Assembly (NCBI RefSeq): GCF_011947225.1
Contig: NZ_JAATVW010000004.1
Coordinates: forward strand, 124,001-188,000
Direction: 5' to 3'
DNA length: 64,000 bases
Origin: Planosporangium flavigriseum
Lineage (GTDB): Bacteria > Actinomycetota > Actinomycetes > Mycobacteriales > Micromonosporaceae
The position numbers and the translations under genes are program-made. The notes under the pieces were generated by a model. The model was not told where the DNA came from, ran no database searches, and saw only the letters and a list, made by a program, of their open reading frames with translations. Of this stretch, positions 7,054 to 14,282 are shown piece by piece; within the stretch, counting starts at the first letter, position 1, and every line of letters starts with the position of its first letter.

Positions 7054-7248
7054 TCAGAGGTCGAACTCGCCCTGCTTGAATCCGTCGACCGCCGCTTCCC
7101 ACTCGGACACCGTGAACCGGAGCACGTGGCCGCCAGTGACCTTGTCGTCCCCGACCTCGATCATCCCGTCCTCGGCACGCCGGACAATCATGCAGTCGCT
7201 ACCGTTAGCGGAACGGCTGGGCTTCCGCCAGTTCTCGTCGAGCGGCAT
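7054..7248 (-). CDS. DUF397 protein, 64 aa, partner of the upstream XRE regulator
   Basis: The whole protein is a DUF397 domain: WRKPSRSANGSDCMIVR near the start, GHVLRFTVSEWEAAVDGFKQGEFDL at the end. DUF397 genes are typically paired with XRE/DUF5753 regulators in Streptomyces and relatives, where the pair is treated as a possible toxin-antitoxin-like or developmental module (Scr1 type). Here it follows that regulator by 29 bases on the same strand, so the two are probably co-transcribed. The biochemical role of DUF397 is unresolved. Confidence 0.85.
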   Translation of the reverse strand: MPLDENWRKPSRSANGSDCMIVRRAEDGMIEVGDDKVTGGHVLRFTVSEWEAAVDGFKQGEFDL

Positions 7249-7277
7249 GGTCGCCGCCTCCCATCCCTGTACTCATG

Positions 7278-8120
7278 TCACCGCAAGACTCTCGCCGCCT
7301 CCTCGATCAAACGGATCGACTCGTCGGGGTGGAGCCCGGCGGCTCGCAGGCCGTTGAAGTGCAGCGTATAGGGGCGCGCGGAGTCCCCTTCCAGGAACTG
7401 GTCGGCGGTCGCGCCCTCGACATACACCACCTCAGGGTCACTGGCGAAGCTGAGAATCGTGAACGCGCCAAGCATCCCGGCATGGCCACCCGCAGCGAAG
7501 GGCAACACCTGTACCGTCACGTTCGGCAACCGCGCGGCCTCGACGAGCCGTTCCAGTTGGGCACGCATGACCGCAGGCCCGCCAACGACCCGACGAATGA
7601 CCGCCTCATCGAGAATTGCCCAGAAGCGCAGCCCTTCCGCGAGCCGGCCCTGTCGCTCCATCCGGACCTCAACGCGCCGGTCAACTTGCGCCGCTGGGAG
7701 GTCGGGGCGCCCAGAGTGAATGACGGAGCGGGCGTAGTTCTCGGTCTGCAGCAGGCCGGGCACCACCAGCGCCCCGTGAGTCAGGACTTCTACGGCGCTG
7801 TCCTCGAAGCCGATGAAGGTGGCGTATCCACTGTCGATGACGCTCGCGTACGCACTCCACCACCCGCGCGTACGACCCTCACGAGCCATCTGCTCAAGGT
7901 CCGCGCGGATCGGGTCGTCCGGCTTGACGCCGTAGAAGTCCAACAACTCCCGTACCGTCTTCGCCCGGATGCCGCCGCGCCCCAGCTCAAACCGGCTGAT
8001 GGTCTGAGCGGTCACCTCCATGTAGGCCGCCGCCTCGTCCCGGGTCTTCCCTGCCGCGTCGCGTAGCTCCCGGAGCCTCATCCCCAACCGCCGCCGCTTG
8101 ACGGTTGACCCATCCGCCAT
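7278..8120 (-). CDS. XRE-family regulator with DUF5753 domain (Scr1-like), 280 aa
   Basis: The N-terminal lambda-repressor-like HTH spans about residues 12-68 (LRELRDAAGKTRDEAAAYMEVTAQTISRFELGRGGI). From about residue 95 it is DUF5753, with LVVPGLLQTENYARSV and the closing block on target-site features such as VQVLPFAAGGHAGMLGAFTILSF. Length is normal. It is the upstream gene of the pair with DUF397. In streptomycetes such pairs influence development and antibiotic production; the mechanism is open. Its promoter must lie in 8121-8270, which also separates it from the divergent Cys-rich gene pair. Confidence 0.88.
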   Translation of the reverse strand: MADGSTVKRRRLGMRLRELRDAAGKTRDEAAAYMEVTAQTISRFELGRGGIRAKTVRELLDFYGVKPDDPIRADLEQMAREGRTRGWWSAYASVIDSGYATFIGFEDSAVEVLTHGALVVPGLLQTENYARSVIHSGRPDLPAAQVDRRVEVRMERQGRLAEGLRFWAILDEAVIRRVVGGPAVMRAQLERLVEAARLPNVTVQVLPFAAGGHAGMLGAFTILSFASDPEVVYVEGATADQFLEGDSARPYTLHFNGLRAAGLHPDESIRLIEEAARVLR

Positions 8121-8466
8121 GCCGGTCTCCCTCGGTCACCTCGTGGCGCGGCCATTCTCCGCCGCGGATGGAGCCGACACAACTCGTTAACTTCGATGGC
8201 GCTCACCAATTGCGCGCGCAGTTTTTGCGTGGCAATCTGTGCGTACCCGGCCGGGGCAGCGAGTGAGATCAATCCCTATCGCGACACGACTGAGCACGAT
8301 GAGGGCTCCCAGGACGAGAGCGTGGCGGCTTCACAGAGCTGGGATTCGCAGGCCGACTGTCGTCCCCCGGCGGCGCGCCGGCCGTCACGCTCTCCCTCCC
8401 ACGAAACTCCCGCGAGACTCCGCAAAACTCCCCAACGGAACTCCCGACGAGCGGCAGGGAGACCAG
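8121..8466. other. Intergenic region between divergent accessory genes
   Basis: This 346-base stretch separates the minus-strand XRE gene from the plus-strand Cys-rich pair. Short frames exist but none has a ribosome site with convincing codon bias. It must hold the promoters of both units. CAATTGCGCGC near 8205 and GTGGCAATC near 8229 form a loose repeat, not strong enough to call an operator. Confidence 0.5.
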
Positions 8467-8697
8467 ATGAAAACACGATCTACTTCGTACGCGCCCATGC
8501 ACCGCCGCGACCGGCGCCGCTTCTGGCTCTGGTGCATCTGCGGCCTCCGTTGGCCGTGCCAGGACCGGTTCACCAAGGCGCGGGCCAGCGCACCCGCTCC
8601 ACATTGGACCGCTCCCACTGAAGCGCACCCGAACGTCGGCCGGACCGGCAGCCTGACGGTCGCCGGTCGGTGGCGGGCGAACAGGGGTAGGTGGTGA
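8467..8697 (+). CDS. Small Cys-rich protein, 76 aa, unknown function
   Basis: ATG 8467 has CAGGGAGA 7 bases upstream. The basic N-terminus leads into WLWCICGLRWPC at about residues 21-32, a Cys-x-Cys-x5-Trp-Pro-Cys cluster that also occurs in related form in the next gene. The rest is low in hydrophobic residues and Arg-rich. Its TGA overlaps the next start (GTGA), so the two are translationally coupled. The cluster could bind a metal, but no His/Cys set for a classical finger is complete. Function unknown; the pairing next to XRE/DUF397 genes suggests an accessory, regulatory-type locus. Confidence 0.55.
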   Translation: MKTRSTSYAPMHRRDRRRFWLWCICGLRWPCQDRFTKARASAPAPHWTAPTEAHPNVGRTGSLTVAGRWRANRGRW

Positions 8698-9119
8698 GCC
8701 ATCTCCCCCAGCGCCCCGACTGGCACTGCCGCGCCTGCCGGGAAGACTGGCCCTGCCTCGGGGCCCGCGCCGACCTGCTCACCGAGTACGCCAACACCCG
8801 TCCGAGCCTCGGCATGTACCTGGCCGCACAGATGATGGACGCCGTCCTCGACCTCGGCCATCCCCTCGACGCAGCAATGTACGACCGCTTCCTGAGCTGG
8901 GTGCGGCCGCGAGAACCGAAGCCGGCGTGGTTGGCCCCCACACCGAGGCAGTCCTACAGCAGGCGGGACATCGTCCAGCGCGCTCAGCAGATCCTCGACA
9001 CCCACGTACGACTGCCGGCCACCGGGCTATGCGCGGCCTGTGGCGCGGACCGGTGCCCGCGCCGCGCCGGAGCGATCAGGATCTTGTACTCGCGGTACGG
9101 GCGCCTGCGCTGCGGCTGA
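8694..9119 (+). CDS. Conserved actinomycete-type protein with two Cys clusters, 141 aa
   Basis: GTG 8694 is preferred because it makes a 4-base overlap with the upstream stop and has AGGGGTAGG just before it; GTG 8691 is equally in frame. The N-terminus reads WHCRACREDWPC and the C-terminus CAACGADRCPRR, two CxxC-plus-Cys clusters that may form a split zinc site. The middle is helical (LLTEYANTRPSLGMYLAAQMMDAVLD). Proteins of this shape recur beside XRE/DUF397 pairs in Micromonosporaceae, as far as I recall; no function is assigned. It ends convergently with the DUF305 gene with no gap. Confidence 0.7.
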   Translation: MSHLPQRPDWHCRACREDWPCLGARADLLTEYANTRPSLGMYLAAQMMDAVLDLGHPLDAAMYDRFLSWVRPREPKPAWLAPTPRQSYSRRDIVQRAQQILDTHVRLPATGLCAACGADRCPRRAGAIRILYSRYGRLRCG

Positions 9120-9695
9120 TCAGGGCTTCCCGAGGTACCCGAGCATCTGCGAGATCTGCGCGGTACCGGACTTGTTGATGCGCTCGGCCAGCGCTTTCGC
9201 CCCGGGATTCACGCCTTCACCGGTCTCCATCCGGGCCAGTTCGGTGGCGCCGTGCTGATGGCCGACGAACAGGCTCAGGAACTCGCGGTCGAACTCCTCG
9301 CCGCTCTTCGCCTTCAGGTCCGCGACCTCCTTGGGGCCCACGGCCGGCTGCCCGCCGTGGTTGGCGTGGTCAGCGTGCGAGCCCGGGCCGGCGGACGGCG
9401 GTTGCCCCCAGTTCCGCAGCCAGGCGGCCATCGTCTTGACCTCATCGGTCTCGGTGGCGTCGATGGCGGCAGCGAGCGTACGCACGTCGTCGCGGACAGC
9501 CTTGGTCTCCGCCAGCCGGACGAGCTCCAGCCCCTGCTCGTGGTGCGCGACCATCATCTGCGCGAACATCACGTCGGTGGCGTTGAAGACCGGCGTGGCC
9601 GAGGCGCTCGGGGTAGCGCTCGCGCTCGAGGTGGCGCCGCAGCCGGCGAGCGGCAGCAGGATGGCGAGGGTCAGCGCGGGAACGTAGCGCTTCAT
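9120..9695 (-). CDS. DUF305 lipoprotein, 191 aa
   Basis: The signal peptide ends in a lipobox (LPLAGC, Cys19), so it is a membrane-anchored secreted protein. After an Ala/Ser/Thr linker comes the DUF305 four-helix ferritin-like domain with the paired motifs MMVAHHEQGLELVRLAE and GHQHGATELARMETGEG, which share the His pairs typical of the family. DUF305 proteins are often found with copper or metal handling genes; here no such neighbour exists apart from the copper-dependent LPMO 70 bases upstream. ATG 9695 has TTGGAGAG 6 bases before it. Function is inferred at family level only. Confidence 0.85.
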   Translation of the reverse strand: MKRYVPALTLAILLPLAGCGATSSASATPSASATPVFNATDVMFAQMMVAHHEQGLELVRLAETKAVRDDVRTLAAAIDATETDEVKTMAAWLRNWGQPPSAGPGSHADHANHGGQPAVGPKEVADLKAKSGEEFDREFLSLFVGHQHGATELARMETGEGVNPGAKALAERINKSGTAQISQMLGYLGKP

Positions 9696-9765
9696 GGGGC
9701 TCTCCAATTCGGACGCGGGCGACGCGGACCCCCGACCCGTTGGGGGCGAGGGTCCGCAGGGACCG

Positions 9766-10524
9766 TCAGACCTTCAGCCAGAGCGCCGGGGTGTTCGGCG
9801 GCTCCCAGCCGGCCAGCGCGGTGTGCGCCTGCCGGCACTGGTACGTCGCACCGCCGTAGGTCACCTTGTCGCCGACCTTGTACGCGGTGCCCGCCGCCCA
9901 GGTGCCGCCCGGCTGGGGCGCGGAGGTAGGCGCGGGCGTGGCCGTCGGCGTGGGGCGCGGGCTGGGGGTCGGTGCCGCCGTCGGAGTCGGGGCCGGGTTA
10001 CCGCCTCCCCCACCGCCGATCTGCACGTCGATGCAGGAGTAGAACGCGTTCGGGGTGTCGGCGATGTTCCACACGGCGAGGATCATCTGCCGCCCGGTCC
10101 GGCCACCCAGGCTGACCGCGTGGGAGACCGTGGCGTTCGGTTGCCTGCCGCCGTCGTCGAACGAGGCGATCCGGCTGCCGCCGATGAAGTACTCCCAGGT
10201 ACTGGTGGCGTGGCGAGCGGTCAGCACCCAGTTGAACGTTACCGAGTTGCCGACGGACGTGGCCGGCCACGCCTTGTTCGGATCGTCGAGCTGGGCGAAC
10301 CGGCTGTTGCCGCCGCTGCAGCTACGCAGGCCCTTGGGCCCCTCGACGCTCTGCGGCTCGTACACGATCTCGCCGCAGTCGGCGACGCGCCCCTGGGCGC
10401 ACATCGCCTGCCGGCTCGGCGGCGAGGACACGTATCCATGCGCCGAGGCGGGTGCGGCGGCCACTGTAAGAGAGGCGCACACGGCGACGAGCGCCAGCAG
10501 CGGTAGGGCGATCTTTCTTCGCAT
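9766..10524 (-). CDS. AA10 lytic polysaccharide monooxygenase with C-terminal CBM5/12, 252 aa
   Basis: A signal peptide is cut at ASA before His29, giving the obligatory N-terminal His (HGYVSSPPSR) of the copper histidine brace. The second brace His is in LTARHATSTWEYF. Four or more Cys and the FDDGGRQP loop match chitin-active AA10 enzymes. A Pro/Thr linker leads to a CBM5/12-type module (WAAGTAYKVGDKVTYGGATYQC ... GWEPPNTPALW) that binds chitin. The enzyme oxidatively cleaves crystalline chitin outside the cell. ATG 10524 has GAAGGAG about 9 bases upstream; the longer frame lacks one. It is divergent from the thioredoxin-NHL gene. Confidence 0.93.
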   Translation of the reverse strand: MRRKIALPLLALVAVCASLTVAAAPASAHGYVSSPPSRQAMCAQGRVADCGEIVYEPQSVEGPKGLRSCSGGNSRFAQLDDPNKAWPATSVGNSVTFNWVLTARHATSTWEYFIGGSRIASFDDGGRQPNATVSHAVSLGGRTGRQMILAVWNIADTPNAFYSCIDVQIGGGGGGNPAPTPTAAPTPSPRPTPTATPAPTSAPQPGGTWAAGTAYKVGDKVTYGGATYQCRQAHTALAGWEPPNTPALWLKV

Positions 10525-10664
10525 CGGAGCTGCTCCTTCGCGTAGGTCCGTTCCACCCACGCTATGGGCAACACTCTTTACAGTAAATACTCTTAATCGA
10601 AAATTATCGATTGGAGCACCAGGCCGAATCAGGCCGGAGACGGCCCTCCGGCACACTGGACGCC

Positions 10665-12488
10665 ATGGCGGAGACCCCTCGCGTACGCGCCCCCGAACTT
10701 CGGGGCCGCGCCTGGCTCAACACCGGCGGGAAGGCGCTGACCCTCGCCGACCTGCGCGGCAAGATCACGATCTTGGATTTTTGGACCTTCTGCTGCATCA
10801 ACTGCCTGCACGTGCTCGACGAACTGCGCCCGCTGGAGGACAAGTACGCGGACGTGCTCGTCACCATCGGCGTGCACTCGCCGAAGTTCGAACACGAGAA
10901 GGACCCGCAGGCCCTGGCGGCAGCCGTGGAGCGGTACGGCGTGAGCCACCCGGTGCTCGACGACCCCACACTGCGGATGTGGCAGGAGTACGCGGCGAAG
11001 GCCTGGCCGACGCTGACCGTCATCGACCCCGAGGGGTACGTCGTCGCGTCGATGGCCGGCGAGGGGCACGCCGAGGGCCTGGCCCGGCTGCTCGACGAGC
11101 TCATCGCCGCCCACGAGGCGAAGGGCACGCTCCGCCGGGGCGACGCTCCGACCGTACTCGTGAATGAACCACCCACGGCGCTGCGCTTTCCCGGCAAGGC
11201 CGCCGTGCTCGAGGGCGGCACGTTCCTGGTCGCCGACTCGGCGAACCATTCGCTCGTCGAGTTGGCGACCGACGGGGAGACCGAACTTCGCCGCATCGGT
11301 ACGGGTAAGCGGGGGCGGACCGACGGCAAGCCGGGCGCGGCCGAGTTCTCCGAGCCCAGCGGCCTGTGCGTGCTCCCGCCGCGCGTCGCCGAACTGGCCG
11401 GATACGACGTGGTCGTGGCCGACACCGTCAACCACCTCCTGCGTGGGGTACGGCTGGACACCGGCGAGGTGTGCACGGTCGCCGGCAGCGGCCGGCAGTG
11501 GCGCGGCACGGTCGACTTCGGCACCCACGACGCGCTCGCCGTCGACCTGTCCTCGCCGTGGGACGTGGCCTACTTCGACGACCGGGTCGTCGTCGCGATG
11601 GCCGGCATCCACCAGCTGTGGTGGTTCAACCCGGTGACCCGGACGGCGGGCGTCTACGCGGGCACGACCGTGGAGGCGCTGCGGGACGGTCCGCTGGACC
11701 AGGTGTGGATGGCGCAGCCGTCAGGGCTGTCGACCTCACCCGACGGTACGAAACTGTGGATCGCCGACAGCGAGTCGAGCGCGCTGCGCTGGATCGAAGG
11801 CGGCGAGATGCACACCGCCGTCGGGCAGGGACTGTTCGACTTCGGGCACGTCGACGGGCCGGCCGCGGAGGCGCTCCTGCAGCATCCGCTGGGCGTGCTG
11901 GCTCTCGCCGACGGGACCGTACTGGTCGCCGACACCTACAACGGCGCGGTACGCCGCTACGACCCGGCGACGCAGCTGGTCACCACGGTCGCGACCGGCC
12001 TGGCGGAGCCGAGTGACCTGGTCAGGACGGCCGGCGGAGACGTGTACGTGGTCGAGTCGGCCGCGCACCGCCTGGTCGCCGTGGATCCGGCGTCGGTCGT
12101 GGTCGAGGGTGCGAGACACCGTACCAAGCGGCCGGTCACCGACCTGGCGCCCGGCGAGATCGTTCTCGACGTGGTGTTCTCGCCGGCGCCCGGGCAGAAG
12201 CTGGACGACTCGTTCGGGCCGCCGACCCGCCTGGTGGTGTCCGCGTCCCCGCCGGACCTGCTCATCGAGGGGGCCGGCGAGGGCAGCGACCTGCGCCGGC
12301 GGCTGGTCATCTCGGAGGCCGTTCCCGGAGGCGTCCTGCAGGTGGTCGCGCAGGCCGCCACCTGCGACGCCGACGCCGCGCACGCCGCATGTCATCTCAC
12401 GCGGCAGGACTGGGGCGTTCCGGTACGCGTCGCCACGGGCGGCGCGGTACGGCTACCCCTGGTGCTGCGCGGGCTTGACACCGATTGA
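10665..12488 (+). CDS. Thioredoxin-like / NHL beta-propeller protein (NHLRC2-type), 607 aa
   Basis: Residues 1 to about 150 are a TlpA-like thioredoxin fold with the redox motif FCCINC (Cys44, Cys47). Residues from about 170 onward contain NHL repeats of the form DSANHSLVEL, DTVNHLLRGV, DSESSALRW and DTYNGAVRRYD that build a six-bladed propeller. The last 110 residues are an added beta domain. This architecture is that of bacterial NHLRC2 homologues. No signal peptide is seen, so it is probably cytoplasmic. ATG 10665 starts directly at MAETPRVRAPEL; the upstream extension is not conserved in character. Its partners are unknown. Confidence 0.85.
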   Translation: MAETPRVRAPELRGRAWLNTGGKALTLADLRGKITILDFWTFCCINCLHVLDELRPLEDKYADVLVTIGVHSPKFEHEKDPQALAAAVERYGVSHPVLDDPTLRMWQEYAAKAWPTLTVIDPEGYVVASMAGEGHAEGLARLLDELIAAHEAKGTLRRGDAPTVLVNEPPTALRFPGKAAVLEGGTFLVADSANHSLVELATDGETELRRIGTGKRGRTDGKPGAAEFSEPSGLCVLPPRVAELAGYDVVVADTVNHLLRGVRLDTGEVCTVAGSGRQWRGTVDFGTHDALAVDLSSPWDVAYFDDRVVVAMAGIHQLWWFNPVTRTAGVYAGTTVEALRDGPLDQVWMAQPSGLSTSPDGTKLWIADSESSALRWIEGGEMHTAVGQGLFDFGHVDGPAAEALLQHPLGVLALADGTVLVADTYNGAVRRYDPATQLVTTVATGLAEPSDLVRTAGGDVYVVESAAHRLVAVDPASVVVEGARHRTKRPVTDLAPGEIVLDVVFSPAPGQKLDDSFGPPTRLVVSASPPDLLIEGAGEGSDLRRRLVISEAVPGGVLQVVAQAATCDADAAHAACHLTRQDWGVPVRVATGGAVRLPLVLRGLDTD

Positions 12489-12522
12489 CGAGCGTGGTTC
12501 AGCTCACGGCGACCAGCTAACC

Positions 12523-12534
12523 TACGGTACCGTA
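12523..12534. promoter_or_regulatory. Perfect palindrome ahead of the PAQR gene
   Basis: TACGGTACCGTA is a perfect 12-base palindrome that ends 10 bases before the GTG start of the PAQR gene. Palindromes of this TACGG-centred type are typical TetR-family operators in actinobacteria. No regulator gene adjoins it, so the binding protein is unknown. Confidence 0.5.
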
Positions 12535-12544
12535 ACCTGGAACG

Positions 12545-13222
12545 GTGACCACGGAAACCGCTCGCCGGCTGCGGCCGGTTGACATCGGAAAGCCGCGGAT
12601 GCGCGGCTGGCTGCACGCGTACGCTGCCGGCGTCGCTGCCGTCTGCGGCATCGTGCTCTGCTCGCTCGCCGCGACCCGGCCCGGCTGGGCGCCACTGCTG
12701 AGCTGCCTCATCTACAGCCTCACGGTGTGCGCCCTGTTCGCCACCAGCGCTCTCTACCACCGCCGGGTGTGGTCGGAGCGCGGCTACCAGATCATGCGGC
12801 GGCTCGACCACTCCATGATCTTCGTCTTCATCGCGGGCACGTACACACCGTTCTGCGTACTGCTGTTGCCGGTGAAGCTGGCGACGATCATCCTGGCCGT
12901 CGTCTGGGGCGGTGCGATCGCCGGCGTGACCATGAAGATGGCGTACCCGAACGGCCGGCGCTGGCTGTCCGCGCCGCTCTACCTCGCGCTCGGCTGGGTG
13001 GCGATCGCCGTCCTCCCCGATATTCTGCACAAGGGTGGAGTCACAACCCTCGTCCTGCTGCTGGCCGGCGGTGCCGCGTACAGCGTCGGGGCCGTCTTCT
13101 ACGCGCTGCGCCGGCCCAACCCCTGGCCGACCGTATTCGGCCACCACGAGTTTTTCCACGCCTGCACCCTCGTCGCGGCGATCTGCCACCACATCGCGAT
13201 CTACTTCGCCCTGTATGCCTGA
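12545..13222 (+). CDS. PAQR / hemolysin III family membrane protein, 225 aa
   Basis: Seven hydrophobic segments are visible. The family metal-site motifs are present: SALYHRRVW after helix 2, RRLDHSMIFVFIAGTYTPF in the middle, and GHHEFFHACTLVAAICHH at the end (conserved Ser, Asp and three His). These proteins are zinc-site membrane hydrolase-like receptors; bacterial members (TrhA) affect membrane lipid homeostasis. The GTG start has only a weak ribosome site (CTGGAACG). A 12-base palindrome overlaps the promoter region, and a strong bidirectional terminator follows the stop. Confidence 0.9.
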   Translation: MTTETARRLRPVDIGKPRMRGWLHAYAAGVAAVCGIVLCSLAATRPGWAPLLSCLIYSLTVCALFATSALYHRRVWSERGYQIMRRLDHSMIFVFIAGTYTPFCVLLLPVKLATIILAVVWGGAIAGVTMKMAYPNGRRWLSAPLYLALGWVAIAVLPDILHKGGVTTLVLLLAGGAAYSVGAVFYALRRPNPWPTVFGHHEFFHACTLVAAICHHIAIYFALYA

Positions 13223-13223
13223 A

Positions 13224-13272
13224 CAACAGGTTCACCACAGCGCACCCGAGCGGCGCTGTGGTGAACCTGTTG
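13224..13272. terminator. Bidirectional terminator hairpin, 19-bp stem
   Basis: CAACAGGTTCACCACAGCG (13224-13242) pairs perfectly with CGCTGTGGTGAACCTGTTG (13254-13272) around an 11-base loop. It lies exactly between the convergent PAQR and DUF6458 genes, 2 bases from one stop and 3 from the other. Confidence 0.85.
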
Positions 13273-13275
13273 GAA

Positions 13276-13593
13276 CTACTGGTAGTGCCGCTCCGGGGGC
13301 GCCTCCACGTAGCGCTCCTCCGCGATGACCTCGCGTTGCTGGGGCGGTGGCGCCTGGACAACCCGCCGCCGCTCGACGCGCTCCACCGTCGGGGACACGG
13401 TCGGCGGCACGGCGACGACGCGGCGCCGGCGCGAGTTCCACACCCACAGCGTGATGAGCAGGCCGGCGAGGCCGGCCAGCATGAGCACCCAGCCGATGAC
13501 GGTCAGATCGAAGGGGCCGAGATTCTGGTCGCGCACCCCGAAAGCGATGATCGCGCCAACGGCGATGAGGAAGATGCTCCCACCGATTCCCAT
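13276..13593 (-). CDS. DUF6458-like small membrane protein, 105 aa
   Basis: Two hydrophobic helices occupy residues 4-20 (IGGSIFLIAVGAIIAFGV) and about 33-53 (GWVLMLAGLAGLLITLWVW), followed by an Arg-rich cytoplasmic tail with PPPQQ and Glu-rich segments. AAGGAGG lies 6 bases before the ATG. The size and layout match DUF6458, a conserved actinobacterial family of unknown function. It is a single gene ending at the shared terminator. Confidence 0.75.
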   Translation of the reverse strand: MGIGGSIFLIAVGAIIAFGVRDQNLGPFDLTVIGWVLMLAGLAGLLITLWVWNSRRRRVVAVPPTVSPTVERVERRRVVQAPPPQQREVIAEERYVEAPPERHYQ

Positions 13594-13689
13594 TGGTAGC
13601 CTCCTTTGTCACCGTTTGACCGGCTGTCTTTCGGTGACTTGACTCAAGAGGTACCCAGCGCGGAGAAAACCCAATCAGGCAGGCTGACC

Positions 13690-14187
13690 ATGACCGATCG
13701 AAAGTTGGTGCTGCTGAGACATGCAAAAGCGGCCCATCCTGAGCACAACGCCGACATGGAGCGCGCACTGACCCCGCGCGGGCAAGCCGACGCCGAGGCG
13801 GCCGGTCGCTGGCTTGCCAATGAGCGGGTCGTGCCCGACATCGTGCTCTGCTCACCAGCGCGCCGGGCCCGCGAGACCTGGCACGCTCTGGCGAGCACTC
13901 TCGGCGCCGAGGCCAGCCACACGACCGTCCTCTACGAACCGGGAATTTACACGGCAGTTATCGGAGAGGAGCTACTCCCCCTGATCAGCTCGACCCAGCC
14001 GGAGGCGACGACGCTCGTGGTGATCGGGCATAACCCCCCGCTGTCCATGCTGTCAGCACTGCTCGACCCCACCCTCGACGAGGGACTCCAGACGTGCGGA
14101 ATCGCCGTGCACCGAGTAAACGGGGGCTGGCACGACCTGACGCCGGGCAACGCACCGCTCACGGACCTGCACACCGCACGGGCCTAG
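13690..14187 (+). CDS. SixA-like histidine phosphatase, 165 aa
   Basis: The phosphatase RHG-type motif reads LLRHAKA at residues 8-14, with the phosphorylated His at 11; a second catalytic His lies in VVIGHNPPLS. CSPARRARETW matches the substrate-binding Arg region. These features fit the short SixA branch of the histidine phosphatase superfamily, which dephosphorylates phosphohistidine or small phosphoesters. ATG 13690 is chosen by alignment of the N-terminus to MTDRKLVLLRHAK; the upstream in-frame Met gives a leader unlike the family. It converges on fadE with a strong hairpin between. Confidence 0.85.
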   Translation: MTDRKLVLLRHAKAAHPEHNADMERALTPRGQADAEAAGRWLANERVVPDIVLCSPARRARETWHALASTLGAEASHTTVLYEPGIYTAVIGEELLPLISSTQPEATTLVVIGHNPPLSMLSALLDPTLDEGLQTCGIAVHRVNGGWHDLTPGNAPLTDLHTARA

Positions 14188-14217
14188 AGACCGCACGGGG
14201 CTAGCGACCGCAGAACA

Positions 14218-14258
14218 GAACCGGCCGGTGACGAGGGGGACTCGTCACCGGCCGGTTC
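14218..14258. terminator. Bidirectional terminator, 18-bp perfect stem
   Basis: GAACCGGCCGGTGACGAG and its exact complement flank the loop GGGGA. It lies between the convergent sixA-like and fadE genes, 30 and 24 bases from their stops, and no sequence remains for other signals. Confidence 0.88.
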
Positions 14259-14282
14259 CGGCGGGAACTGCAAAGTATTTTG

